DNA of 60,000 bases from Nymphaea colorata (GCF_008831285.2 NC_045144.1:21593716-21653715); one strand, 5' to 3'; shown: positions 23,418 to 35,440, counted from the first letter of the stretch. Numbers and translations: made by a program. Notes: generated by a model from the letters alone, not told the origin.

Positions 23418-23620
23418 TAGGCCCCGTTTTATTGCATGGATTTTGTTGAGGGAAGATTTTTTCAAGGGGAAAAATCCACTATAAACTGACTACCCAGTTA
23501 AATTTAACTTTTTTTTTATCCAGGCCATGTTTGATGGCCTGGAACTTTTTTTCAGGGTAAAACATTCATTGTTTGATAGACAAGGAAATTTTTTCATGGA
23601 AAATAAATATGACCGTTAAA
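23418..23620. other. decayed transposon end, GGCCCCGTTTTATTGCATGG type
   Basis: TTAGGCCCCGTTTTATTGCA is a typical plant DNA-transposon terminus, with later GATGG-containing phrases (23526, 23570). TATGACCGTTAA near 23609 resembles ATTTGACCGTTGAC at 11930 in the Harbinger-like element, suggesting a related family. I cannot find the other end. Confidence 0.35.
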
Positions 23621-25458
23621 CTTCACGAACCCTCATCCATATCAAACAAGAACTAATTGATGTAAGATGGAAAACCATGCTGTAATCAAGACTGAGAACC
23701 ACAAAATGCAGAAGTAATGCTACAGAAAGACAGGAATTGCATTCCTTTTATTAGCTTAATCAAGTACAATTACTTCCCAATCTTGAGTAACCAAATCCGC
23801 TTTCAATAACATATCTTTGTGCATTTTAAAAATAAGGAGGAAGAAATCTGACTCCAAGAGGACAAGCCTTTTCTTCCTTATTTTTCGACCACCAGCTAGC
23901 ACCACATTTCCTTGATTGAGAGAGCATTTGTAATTACACAATCAGACTTTTACTTCAGAAATTTCCAAGCTGCCTTAGCTGTTCTGCACTTCAGCAGCAT
24001 ATGAGAAACTAACTGCTTCACAAGTCATGAAAGAGCTTGCACCTATAAACAAAATTAATATAAAAAAACAGTTCATAAGCTTATTTTTAAATCAACTAAA
24101 AATTGTCGATTTTTTAACTTTTACAAATAATATAAGGAATATGCCTAACTTTATTAATATAACGGGAATTTCGTTGAAGAAAGTTGTGATATTCATACGC
24201 CTATATATATGATTCTATGAATGTATACATAGAAGTCATCTTTTTCGAATACGCGCAGAGCCTTACTCAATTCAATCTACCGACACGCAATTAATTATAG
24301 CTTGTCTCTTCAAGCGCATCCCCTGCCCATTTGGACTATTGAAAGATTTTTTTTTTTTTGGTTGTAAATACTGAAAATGGTTTGGGCATATGACCAATTC
24401 ATTGCATGTAAAATTCTATTTTCTGTAAAATTTCTCACATAAAAATCAGCATTAATCTGTAAATTAACTAACCTCCCTGTCTCAAATCTTATATCTATGT
24501 ATCACAGTCACACAAAAGGAGTTTTTTTTCAAGTTTTAAATGGCTCACATATTTTTGGTATTTTATATTTTGGTTTCTTTTTTTTTTCGTTTTAGGTATT
24601 TTTCACATTTTTTTAATGCCAAACTACTTGTTTCATTTTCTAGGTTTCGTTTGCGGCATATGTACTTAGTTCTTGAGGTTTTTATTATTAGGTTCTCGCC
24701 TATTTTTCATTTCCTTTGTTTTTAGGACTTTTTAAAGCTTGGAACAACTTACTGTAATGTTCTCATATTTTTCAAACTCGCCGTAATGTACCTCAGGAAA
24801 AGCTCCCTGTTTCGTTTCCTTTGTTTTTAGGACTTTTCTCTGTATCTTTTTTTTTTTTTTTTTTTTGAAGCGGCTCCATTGGATATCATAGATTTTTTGA
24901 CATCCTTATCAAGGAGAAGTTGCTGCGAGATCTTTGTTGACACACTGAAATGCATTTTCATTTCAAGGGCAAAACTTTGTTGGATGCCCTTGATTATTTA
25001 GTGCATCTCCAAGAGGTTTCCTTGGTTAATGGATTCCTCGGTTTACTTTTAGGCATGCAAAATTAAGAAAAAGGAAAATGTGATATTTCATTTGCGACTT
25101 ATAAGAGGTACACCGCATACATCAAAATCTAAAAAATGACTGAAAATTTGAAAATTTTTTATCCTCATAAACTTAAGAAAGTCAAAGTACACGGGACTGA
25201 GTCAATATCAAGAAGACCATAAAGTATTTTCTTAATTTTGACATCTTAATTGATCAACCAGACCACATATATGTATATGCATCCACATATGTTTAGGTTT
25301 TAGAAAATTTTCAGTTTGCTTTGTAAAAATTTCAAGAAAAATATAGGTGTGAATGAGATGTCACCGACACCTTATCTGATAAGCCCGTCTTTTCTGAACT
25401 AACGCATCAATTTTTACTGTTTGTTAACAGTAAAAATTACTAGAATCTTTTCCATCAT
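23621..25458. other. intergenic, no gene found
   Basis: AT-rich DNA with long T runs (24350, 24848). A minus-strand 61-codon frame at 23756-23941 has no recognisable domain. I see no RNA gene. Confidence 0.5.
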
Positions 25459-25669
25459 GGCCAGTCCCTCCTCATGCAGTGATTATCAAATTATAATAGT
25501 CTAGGAAATGAAGTTTGGATCTTATTTCTGCGACTTGCCTATTTTTTAGGCCAAAGCGTGATATCTAATGACTTTTGGTCACTTCAATGTGTTTTGACTA
25601 AGTTGAAATAGGACATTTTTTTTTTCTCATAAAGGATGGGTGCCTAAGATCTTTCTTGGAAGTTGAAAT

Positions 25670-26495
25670 TAAGCCTGGGCACCGGGCTGGGCCACCGCCG
25701 GGTACTCGGTACCCGACCCAACCTGGGCCCGGGCCTTGAAAATTTGATTATCGGGCTTACATTACCGGGCCCGGCCCAGTAACTAACGGGCCGGGCTCGG
25801 GCCCGTGACTGTGATCGTCGGGGGCCCGGGAAGCCAGACAATAAATTAATTTTTTTTTTCGAAAATAAACTTATGTTAGGGTTTTTCATTGTTCTTCATT
25901 CACGACTACTTCACGCTGCTTTGAACTCCCTGTCTCTCCTCCTCATTTCCTTGTTGTTCTTCCTTTCCAAATCCATCACCTTCTTCACCATCGCTGCTAT
26001 TTTCTCCCTGCCCACCATCTTCATATCATCTTGTTGTTGCAACTTTGGTCTACCGCAATGGAGAAAGTGAGGAAGGGCAAGTCGGCAGATACGCCCTCGG
26101 TGGTGGAGTTCCAGCCGTAGTTGGTGAAGAAGCCACCAACGGAGGGATGAGAGAGGACATTCATCTGCCTGCACCAAAGCACCACCAGGCCCTTGCCGCT
26201 GAAATCCTCCTTCGCCAGCCAGTCCTGCTCGCACACGATCCATAGAAAGGGGCACCCGCTTGCTCGAAGGCTCTTCACGGCAGCAGGGTAAACCTATAAA
26301 GTCAAGGAGAGAGAAGGAACTGTTGTGGCCCGACCCGAAAAAGCCCGGCCCAGTCCGTTAATAATCGGGCCGGGCCGGGCCTCGGGCATAAATCAAAGCC
26401 CGATAAACGGGCCGGGCCTCGGGCTGGCCCATTTCCAATATCAGGCTCAGATTTATATTTTTATCGGGCCAAGCCCGGCCCGATGCCTAGCCCTA
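25670..26495. mobile_element. hAT-2: 826-bp non-autonomous hAT with captured UGT fragment
   Basis: A perfect 8-bp duplication GTTGAAAT is at 25662-25669 and 26496-26503. Ends are TAAGCCTGGGCACCGGGC and, reverse-complemented, TAGGGCTAGGCATCGGGC. Subterminal GGCCCGGCC arrays differ from the hAT-1 family. The duplicate segment has the empty site GTTGGAAT at 37876-37883, direct evidence of insertion after the duplication. The interior is filled by a UDP-glycosyltransferase fragment on the minus strand. No transposase is present. Confidence 0.95.
25908..26290 (-). pseudogene. captured UDP-glycosyltransferase fragment (UGT87-like) with PSPG box
   Basis: Plant UGTs move sugar from a UDP-sugar onto small molecules. 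The minus-strand frame from 26278 contains SGCPFLWIVCEQDWL and then the PSPG sugar-donor box: W-C-x-Q, SHPSVGGFFTNYGWNSTTEG and a final D-Q. The usual HCGWNS reads NYGWNS here, so two conserved donor-site residues are lost. About 15 residues after the box are missing. The C-terminal helix region (VGREKIAAMVKKVMDLE) continues in another frame to a stop at about 25911. The UGT87 subfamily is my best guess from the DWL-to-box spacing and tail. The fragment occupies most of hAT-2. Confidence 0.82.
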
Positions 26496-27540
26496 GTTGA
26501 AATAGGACACCGCTCGAATGTCATTTCTCACTTAATTAATCAATCACACATGTAACCAATATAGCAAAAAAAAAAATATCATTAAACTGTTGTTAGAATT
26601 TAATTTATTTTTAGCAATAAAATTTTTTAATTTTTAGTTATCAGGCACACGGCAGCTTAAGTAGAATTCTTTTGTAAATGAATTATAAAAATGGAACACT
26701 TCTTCTAAAAATTAGCAAATCATATAAACAAGAAAAGAACCATAGTTTGGTTTGGTTTCCTAATTATCTAATTTTATGAGGACACAACTGCAGATGTGTT
26801 CATGCAAATTAGTTTTTCCGTATATGGCTAACAAATATGTTCATATTGTAATGAACACATAAGTTTTTCTATGGCTAAAAAAAGTCATAAGACAATTTTT
26901 AAAAGTTTAATTGTTAAATCAACAAACAATTACCATTTTACCTTTTATAAATAACATGAAGAGTATGTCCCAAATTATCCTTGAGAGGACTGGTGGAGTG
27001 GTCAGGAAGGCGTTGATAGGTAATTAGTTCTCATTTCGAATTTTAAGACATAAAATTCTCTATTATAAAAGGGAAGATACTGATGTGCAAGTTCAATCAT
27101 GAAAAAAGTAGCACCCAAGACACCCAAAGCAGACCCTCCCTAAGGAGAAAAGTGAATCGGCTCTTCTTTGAGCAACTAAAAAGAAATGCTGCTCATGTCA
27201 CCCAAATTACTCTTAACATTGTTCATTCCAACTGTACTGAGAGTTTAGGCTTCTCTCATTTTATTCGAAAAAGAATCAGGAATTATAACGTCAATGTACA
27301 GGAAGAAGATGGGGAAATATAACAAGAATGGATCACCTATGGTCAAAATACACCTAATATTAAAAAAAAATAGTATGTTGGTTATCTTGGAAAAAACATG
27401 AGTTCAAAATCGTGGGTGCTACATATTTATCTTTTGGTTTTGCATCTCGTCAAAAATACAGTATTTGCAGTTGAATATCTTTTCACGAGGTCGTATTCAA
27501 ATAGCCTTCAAGTAAGTGTCTCATTAAAGGCTTTCACCAA

Positions 27541-28811
27541 CATACAAGTAAATGGAAGTTAGTACACTCATAAAAAGCAGTCTGCTTTTTATTTCCCATT
27601 CCTTTCAAAACCTTTAACCCATTAAGAGTCGATCATGTCACCCTGTTGCAAGGTGCGGAGGCAGGTGTGGATTAGTGTGGGAAATTACCCACCCACACTA
27701 TCCTAAAAATTTCTTATTCTTTATGTTGATATTTTAGGCAATTTTTTTCATTTGCATATTGGTACCTCATAAAAATTTTAAAATTTTTGATTACTGCCCC
27801 TTAACCAGAATTTACGGACTTCACCCTTGCGTACCTTATCGGTGATACTCTTGATGTCAAACAGGCAACTCCTCCCCAAGTTGTTTGATATATAATACAC
27901 AGAGAACGATAGATTATTAAGTGTGTGTGTGTTTTTCCTAGTAGCTCCTCATCCCAACACCCCGGCTCTCTCTCTCTCTCTCTTTCTCTTTCTCTTTCTC
28001 TGTGTGTGTGTGTGGACACAGGCACAAGCAGCCTTGTGGCCGTTTTTGTTACATAACAAGGTTAGTATGACGGTATTGGAGTTAAGGAGAGGTACAGGGG
28101 GCGGGTATTTAGGGATAAGTAGGTATTTTATGGATCAGATCATGGCAGGGTGAATCTCCAATAATTTCAGGAAAAAACAACAATATTTTGGAAAAGAAAA
28201 AAACCCTTGAATCATCAAACTTTGAAGTTACATACATATGTACATATAATCATGAGCTCTTGTCTCACATAGCTATATATGTTATCCCTTTTTTAAACTT
28301 ATTTTTTCTTTTTGTCTAGTTTCACCTAACAGGTTAGGTGACTTTAATTTATATACCACCTTGTTGCCAAAGTCCAAATATATGAAAATGTGTGTTCCCA
28401 TATTTGTCTTTTTACATAGGAATTGAAATCACCGAGCTATACTTGTGACTCGATGGGTTTTCTTTTTTATGTCGATAAAAGCCGATGCAAAAATGTGCAT
28501 TTATAATCTTGGGACTTTAAATCTTGGCCGTCTGATCTAAAATCAGACGGTCTACATCTTCCCTCTCTTCCTCCACTCCCTTTCACTCCCCGTGAATCTC
28601 TCTCTGACACACACGCATCTTGCAAGGGGAGCCTTGTAGCTTTGCGTCAGATAATGAAAGTTGGGGAACAGCCAGTGGGTTTCCCTTGAAAATATGAGAG
28701 ACCTTGATCAGATGAGAGAGAGAGAAAAAGAAAACAAAGAAAAAAGGATCTACTACCATCTGATTTACAATTGGACGGATGTTCTCAAATGTCAACAAAA
28801 AAAAAAAGGTC

Positions 28812-28863
<52 letters not shown>

Positions 28864-28881
28864 ACTTTGACGATTGTAAAC
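27541..28881. repeat. module copy C, upstream part
   Basis: 27700-27860 resembles 11395-11545. The (CT)n-(GT)n run at 27965-28015 followed by GGACACAGGCACAAG matches 20-45 and 11690-11710. 28030-28880 matches 8200-9060 closely. A (TA)n run lies at 28817-28861 just before the small gene. Confidence 0.8.
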
Positions 28882-29064
28882 ATGGATGCAGATGAAAACA
28901 ATCCGAACCATGAGGTTGACCAATGGGGACGCGCTCCTCACGCTGGGGCAGAGGGAATAAGAGGCGCGGGACATTTTGGATGCCAATTTTTGTGCAAAAT
29001 TAATCCGTGCTGCACGGCTGAGGAGTATGAGTTCGAGAAAGCTCACAGTGTCCCTAAGAACTGA
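28882..29064 (+). CDS. small protein of 60 residues, intact member of a local three-copy family
   Basis: ATG 28882 opens a 60-codon frame ending at TGA 29062-29064. The protein begins MDADENNPNHEVDQWGR, has a Gly/Ala-rich middle, a Cys cluster (C34, C38, C43, C44 in GCQFLCKINPCC) and a charged tail EEYEFEKAHSVPKN. No signal peptide or membrane segment is visible, so it is probably cytosolic if made. The start is supported by the other two copies, which share MDADxNNP and the same upstream context (GATTGTAAA-CATGG). The 3' flank is conserved among copies, consistent with a UTR. Upstream are a CT-rich leader and the TA microsatellite. The family is unknown to me; metal binding by the Cys cluster is only a guess. 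Transcription evidence would decide whether it is a gene. Confidence 0.5.
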   Translation: MDADENNPNHEVDQWGRAPHAGAEGIRGAGHFGCQFLCKINPCCTAEEYEFEKAHSVPKN

Positions 29065-29961
29065 AACTTTATATGATGATGGTGATGATGATAGTATCCA
29101 TAGTGCTTTTCAATAAGAAGGAGTGCATGCTTGCTTCTCAGCAGAAGAGCATCCATGCATTCTGTCGATTTCCTTGTTCTTGCTGTTGGCAAGAACCAAT
29201 ATATATTTACAGTATGTCGTGTTTGTACCTGTGCAATGAAATTAAATAAGTTGTGTTCAATTACATACACATACACATACAAACACTATACTGTGGTTAT
29301 TATTATTATTAGTTCCACTGCAAAAGGTAAACGAACTGGATCTAAGTAGCTGGTACTCAACCCAGCCAAGAGTTCGTTTATGAATAATGTGTCTAAATTA
29401 CATTCCGAGTTCACTTCTATCTTTTCATGTTGAAGCCCTTCATATTTACAACTAACGTGTTCTTTTGGGTCCGAGTAATTTTATAAATTTTGTGCTGCCA
29501 AGCAAGCGGTAAAATCTCTCAACTTGTAGACTATGGTGGATGTTCGAGTTGATCATGATATCAGTCATACAAGCCCCCATGTAGCACTGTGAACGAGGTC
29601 CTTCTCAAAAGGGGGGGGGGGGATTTTTCTTCCCCAAGTATTTTGGACATTTTAGCATCCGAGCATTGACATAGTTCCTCAAGAAGGCAACTAGAGAATT
29701 TGAATGACATTGTTCAGCTGTTCTAAACTATTAACACATAACCATTTTAGTTGCTGGAATGCTGACTTTAGTAACAATTGTCAATCTGGTTACTAATAGA
29801 TTTAGCATCAATTGAATAATTAGCAATGAAATTATGCGTTTCTAAATGTTGCCTCCCTTGTAGTACCTGTTTTTTAGTAACTGAACGTTGTCTCCCCCTT
29901 CGCAACCATTCTTTCGTTGCTTTTCCATCAACTCAAATGGACGAAAACCCCATCATTTTCC
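29065..29961. repeat. module copy C, downstream part
   Basis: 29065-29475 matches 9229-9640. 29550-29738 matches pieces of 9770-10095. From 29739 the sequence departs from copy A and holds about 220 bp of unassigned DNA before Copia-3. Confidence 0.75.
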
Positions 29962-30430
29962 TGTAGGGATTTCTCCCCATAACGCATATACAAAACCAAA
30001 CGTATATACCCTAAAACAGGATCATACTCATGCTAAATCATTGAAATAAATGAAACCTTAAACTGAAGCGGAAGCGTACCTGAATCCATCTGATCTAGTG
30101 CACGAGAAGATCGCAGCAGGGTCTTCCAAGGTACGTGCGGTGTGCGTGAGGTCTCTCTCAGATGGGGAAGAGAATACCCTAGAAACCAAAAGCAACTGTT
30201 CGCACGACCCCAAGGACCACTACCATTATATAATGATGACAATTACGGATTCAACCCATCAAAGAGTCCGTAATTACGTACTGGTATCTATACATTTCAA
30301 AATTACCTCATACCATCTAAAATGACGTAATATCCCAAAATGCAATCACTTAAGCGGATATTTACGTTAAGACAGCCATAATGTCTGAAATTCATCATAG
30401 ACATAAGCCGGCCCACCAAATGATCTTACA
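29962..30430 (-). repeat. Copia-3 3' LTR (left)
   Basis: 469 bp, matching 35549-35995 over its full length with small indels. It is followed by a pyrimidine tract (purines on the minus strand) ATCTCTCAC. Confidence 0.92.
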
Positions 30431-30845
30431 ATCTCTCACTTGGGCCAAATATGTCTTTGTACATTCAGACATTACATAAAACCTTAGGAGCTCATAATTG
30501 CTATCTTATTAAACGTCATTTCACCAATCTCGTCCATGATCATATCAACACAGAACCAAAGCGGCTTTCGCTATAATAAAATTAGCTAAACCTTCAATGA
30601 TCACAAATGTTAACATAATCAATGACATAGATCTGATATGGATGTATAGCATGAGAATTACATGTAATGTGATTACAACATGTCTATTCTCAATTGGTCC
30701 AACTTTAAAACCTTATGGAGATAAAAAACATAAGCACATAAACACAGAATGGAACCAAAGAACTTTAAACTTTATTCTGCAGAAAACTGAATACATGTCC
30801 ATACATTAAAACAAACAAAATACAAACTCCCACTAAACCAGCACA

Positions 30846-31960
30846 TCATCCAAGGATAACACCACATACGAACACATGTTCGTGAAAGACCTTATGTGTT
30901 AAACCCTTGGTAAGCGGATCTGCAATCATAGAGTTTGTCCCAATATGCTCTAAAGACACCTGACCATTCTGTATCCCTTCTTTAACAGCCCAAAAACTTA
31001 ATGTCGATGTGCTTCGACTTTGACAAACTGTGGCTGTTATAAGAGTACATGATTGCTGAATTATTGTCACACAACAACCTTAGTGGTCTTTCTACACCAT
31101 ACATAATGCGCAGCCCCGTAACAAAATTCTGCAATCACAAAACTTGATTGAATGCCATTATCTTGGCACCCAGCAAAGTCAGAATCTGAATACCCAATGA
31201 TCTCCCACTGGTCTGACTTCTTGTATGTGAGCATAAAACCTTATGTTCTTTTTTTTTTTTTTTTAAGTAGCTCAAAACTCTTTTAGCTACTTTCCAATGA
31301 CCCATACCAGGATCACTTAAGTATCTGCCTAACATTCCAATGATAAAAGCAATATCCAAATGAGTACAAACCTGAACATACATAAGGCTTCCCACAACAG
31401 ACAAATAGGGAATCATTTCCATTTCTATAGATTCGATTTTACTTTTAGGGCACTGTTTGAGACTAAACTTGTCTCCTTTAGCAACTGGAGTCTTTCATGG
31501 TTTACAATCCTTCATGTCATATCGCTGAAGCACCTTATCAATGTAGGCCTTTTGTGATGATCCAAGAATACCCCGAAAACGATCTCGAAATATTTAGATC
31601 CTCAATACAAAAGATTCACAACCAAGATCCTTCATGTCAAACTTTATTGACTAAAAATCTTAGTTTCATACAATATGCCAACATTATTACTTGTCAACAA
31701 TATATCATCGACATATAAAACCAGAAAGATAAATTTGCCCCCACTGAACTTTTGGTATACACATTCATCAACCATATTAATTTCGAAACCAAATGAAACT
31801 ATAACTTGATGAAGTTTGTAATACCATTGACTGGAAAACTTGCTTTAGTCCATATATAGATTTCCTTAGTGACACCTCTACTTAATTTTCTTGAGGTTGT
31901 TGAGTTTGTTCTTCAGTATAGAGATCGACATCATTGCCTTCTTCTGAATAGAGTGGACTC
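30846..31960 (-). pseudogene. Copia-3 reverse transcriptase end and RNase H, degenerate
   Basis: Minus-strand frames give SLRKSIYGLKQ near 31870, then PYLSVVGSLMYVQVCTHLDI near 31400 and the RNase H end with SMIADPLTKGLTHKVFHEHV near 30880. The catalytic Y-V-D-D block is decayed. Several stops and frame changes occur, plus a T run at 31248-31264. Confidence 0.75.
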
Positions 31961-32496
31961 AGGTCCCTCTTCAAAAGCAATGTTCATAACCTGATCACCT
32001 CCCAAACTCAATATCTTCAAAGAAATGGGCGTTTCCTTTTCAAAGAAAGACTTACTAAATGGATTAAAAAAAACTTATAACCCATTAATGTTCGTTCATT
32101 TTCCTTTTATACATTCAGTAAAGACATTAAAGTCTGCAAAATCAAGGGACTCAAGAATTCCTTTTGACATAAGCCTTTATATTCTCTTTTCAGAGATATG
32201 TCCTAAGCGCCAATGCCATAACATAGCAGAATTCTCTTTGGCCAATTTTCTTTTAGTACCACTAAACGTAACATGCCAGGTTTCATTATATGAAGCAACC
32301 GTATCAAGCAAATAAAGGTTATCGCTACTAAACAAAGAACCAGTGGAATTCAAATTTGAAAGCAGAAACTACTTAAATTTATTTCCTCCAAATGAACAAT
32401 AATAACTAAATTTGTTTAGTAAGGAAATAACAACCAAATTCCGTCTAAAAGGCGGTATTACATAAGTTTCTATCAAATTCAAATAACAATCAGTCT
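31961..32496 (-). other. Copia-3 decayed pol remnant
   Basis: The space between gag and the RT end is about 0.5 kb, much too short for protease plus integrase. No domain motif is readable. Confidence 0.5.
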
Positions 32497-33546
32497 TTAA
32501 CAATAACTCAAAAAATCTGCTATGGTTTCAATCTTCGCCTTCATATCATCGCCCTCATAGATTAATCTTTCAGCATCAATTGGCGTCCGACAATTTAGGC
32601 AGCCCTGCACAGAAACACTTATGTGAGTAGTAGCAACCGAATCTACCCACAAGTGCCTTGGTACTGAAATTAAATTAACCTCAGAACAAACCAAAGTAAG
32701 AATCGTACCTTTCTTTTCACGCCATGCGTGATACTTAATACAATCCTTCTTCATATGACCTTCATCCTTGCAAAAGAAGCAGCTTGATTTGCCTTCCTTA
32801 TGCTTCTTCTGTTTCTTAATGGATGTGTGATCAACTGCAATTTCCTTAATAGCCTTCCTTTTCTTACTTTTAGGCGTATTAGCCAAGTGAGCACTTTCTA
32901 TCTTATCATGCTTTAATCTCTCCTCTTCTTCCACACAGTGCGAAATGAGCTCATTAAGAGTCCATTTCTCCTTCTGACAGTTATAACTAACTTTAAACTG
33001 TCCAAACTGTGGTGGAAGAAAAAGAAGAACCATATGCACTATAAAGTCTTCGGGTAACCTCAGACCTAGCGCCTGTAATTTTGAAGCAAGATGAGACATT
33101 TCTATAATGTGCTCCCGTATGTTCCCCTTACTTTTATACTTCAGCGTCACAAGTTTACTCAAAAGAATGCTTGTTTCAGCCTTTTCATTTTTAGCAAAAC
33201 GTTTTTCAATCTCTTCAAGGAATGCCTTGGCACTAGCCTTTTCAGTAATAGAGCCCCGAAAATTTTCTGGGATTGATCTCTTCATGATCATTAGACACAT
33301 GCGGTTTGAGCGTTCCCACCGTTCAAAGTACCGCTTATCCTCATGGGAACTTTGATCTATTGGATGAGGTGGGCACAACTCCCTAAATGCAAGGTCTAGA
33401 TCCATACAACCCAGAACAATCATAACAGTTTCTTTCCAGTCCTTAAAATTCGAATCATTTAACTCAGGAACAGTACTCAAATTTGCAGATATCATGGAAG
33501 CAGAACTCACTGTACAAAGAACAAACCAAAGCATGCTCATAATCAA
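32497..33546 (-). pseudogene. Copia-3 gag polyprotein with zinc knuckle, open for 349 codons
   Basis: The frame contains the UBN2-type gag (LNDSNFKDWKETVMIVLGCM, then SNRMCLMIMKRSIPENFRGS) and the nucleocapsid knuckle CFFCKDEGHMKKDC. It ends where the protease should begin: WVDSVATTHIS carries D-S-V instead of D-S-G. The natural start is probably MISANLSTVPELND near 33495. The frame closes near 32497 and no intact protease or integrase follows, so this gag has outlasted its enzymes. Capsid formation without pol is the most it could do; expression is not shown. Confidence 0.82.
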
Positions 33547-34084
33547 AACATGTACAAAAATGAAATAACAAATATAAATGAATTTAAATACAATGGCCTA
33601 AATCCCATCACAAGGTACCGGTGCAACGTTAATATCCAATCTTTGGATTGAAATACTAACTGCAAGTGATATTCTTGGTCAACAATGAATATAGATAATT
33701 AACCCTGTCAAACAACGAGCCTATCTTTGGATTGACTCGCTATTCACATGGAAACCTGAAAAATTATCACATATTCATTGCCCTGTATACTTAAACCTGA
33801 CCAAACAACAATCCTCCTTTGGGTTGATTATTGCCCGCATGGATCAAGTATACTATCATCTAATGTTCAAAACAAGAAAATTCGTACAACAGATGTCACT
33901 TTGGCGACATAAAGTACAAACGTACTCATTCCAAACAATAGACATGGCCAAAGATTAAATTCATAATCCAAACATTCATCTAAAGTACACACATAAATTA
34001 ATAACATGCAAAACATAATGCATAAACCAATTTTTCATACACATATGCCCTACATTAAATCCAAAACCAAAATGATTCAATGAA
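33547..34084. other. Copia-3 leader, upstream of gag
   Basis: AT-rich leader sequence on the minus strand with a decayed repeated phrase (TCTTTGGATTGA near 33640 and 33722). No gene. Confidence 0.5.
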
Positions 34085-34670
34085 ATGGGCCCAAAAGAGT
34101 CTAAGATTTATAAACCGGTATCATAATCGTGCTAAAGAGGGTCAAGAACTACTGAATCGGCCATAAAATGGCCCGTATGGTTCTTAAACCACAATTAGAA
34201 CACCCACATGCCCCTACATAGGGCTTAACCAGTCTAAAAATTAGACGTATCGGTCAAAAATAGACCGTATCGGTTCTAAAACCCATTGAACCGGTTAAAA
34301 TTGGCTAAAAACGGTTTCAGAACTCAATGAACCGGTCTGAAAAGCCCTGAATCGGTCTAAATATCAAGTGAACCGGTCTGAAAATGCCCGAATCGGTTCA
34401 AAAATCAACTTAATCAGTTCTGAAATGCTAGAATCGGTTCCAAAACTGAATGAACCGGTTTTGAAAAGCCCTGAATCGGTCTAAAAATGGTTCGAATCGG
34501 TTCTGAAATGAATGAACCGTTCCCAAAATGCTCCGAACCGGTCCCTAGAAGGTCCGAACCGGTCTGAATTGGACCGAATCAGTTCTGAATCGTATTGAAC
34601 CGATCTGAAACCGAATGAACCGATTCGAGTCTTTTCCAAAACCGGTTTAAAAAATGAACCGATTTACATA
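34085..34670. repeat. degenerate GAACCGGT/GAATCGGT repeat tract
   Basis: Dozens of short units of the form TGAACCGGTCTGAAAA and GAATCGGTTC alternate over about 580 bp with irregular spacing of roughly 15-35 bases. The tract lies in the Copia-3 leader between primer site and gag. Confidence 0.85.
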
Positions 34671-35440
34671 ACTTAAACCAAATGGATACGGGGTGGGTCC
34701 TACAGGACCCGACCCGGTCCGAAAAAACTTAATGCGGGCGTAGGCGGGCGGCGGCAAACGAATTTTTTTTTTTTTTAAATCACGATGGATCCGGATCGGG
34801 TCTGCAAGACCCGACCCGGTCCAACCCAGCTCGACCGCCCGAGCGTCGTCTCCACTCGACCGAAACCACCGTTCGCCTGCCTGACGCCGAACGGCAGCGA
34901 ACGGCAGATTCACCTCCGGCAGACCTCCGGGAGCCTTGGGTGAGCGCCGCCGGGTGCCGCCAGGGCCGCCGGACGTCGGTGGCGGCGATGGCTGGCCGAT
35001 GCCCGCCGCAAGCCTGCAGATTCCACGGGTTTTTCTCTGTTTTGAACATCTGCCCCTTTTCTTATCGATTTTGTGTGTTGCAGCGGCGACGAAGCCACCG
35101 GCGGGCCGCCGGAGACCATGGGTGGGCGCCTGAGGGTCGCACGGCCTGTCGCCGGCAGGCCTTTGACCGATGTCGCCCTCCCTGCCGTCGCCCTTTCCCT
35201 ACCTCTTTTCTTCAATGGCTGCGACGGACGAAAAGGGGTTCACCTGCAGGCCACCCAACAGCGTGGGTGGCCGCTGGTGGGTCGCGCCAGGACGGCTGGA
35301 AGCCGTCCGTCGCCTTGCGGCGAGAGTCGCCCGCCTAAAACCAGCCGTCCCTTATGCCATACCCTCTGCATCCTCAGGCGGCTGCAGCGGAAGCCCGACG
35401 GCTTCCGTTGCTTCCCACGCCAAATTTTTTTTTTTTGAAA
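34671..35440. other. GC-rich leader segment of Copia-3
   Basis: Strongly GC-rich (GACCCGACCCGGTCC, GCCGCCGG) against AT-rich surroundings. Long frames are open in several registers on both strands, which is what composition alone produces. I do not call a gene, though captured DNA or a leader ORF is possible. Confidence 0.5.

Larger units (their letters stand above)
25459..27540. repeat. segmental duplicate, copy 1 (pairs with 37671-39420)
   Basis: Starts GGCCAGTCCCTCCTCATGCA in both copies and continues with shared phrases such as CTCATAAAGGATGGGTGCC, CATCAGGCA-AC-GCAGCTT and AGACCCTCCCTAAGG. Copy 1 contains the hAT at 25670-26495; copy 2 lacks it but has about 430 extra bases near 38060-38520. 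The 27083 frame is not conserved open in copy 2, so I do not call a gene. Confidence 0.88.

Noticed and set aside
25644-25889. 81-codon Arg/Pro-rich minus-strand frame
   Set aside because: It reads through the GGCCCGG subterminal repeats of hAT-2.
27083-27322. 79-codon plus-strand frame
   Set aside because: The duplicated segment near 38910-39140 does not keep it open, and no domain is recognised.
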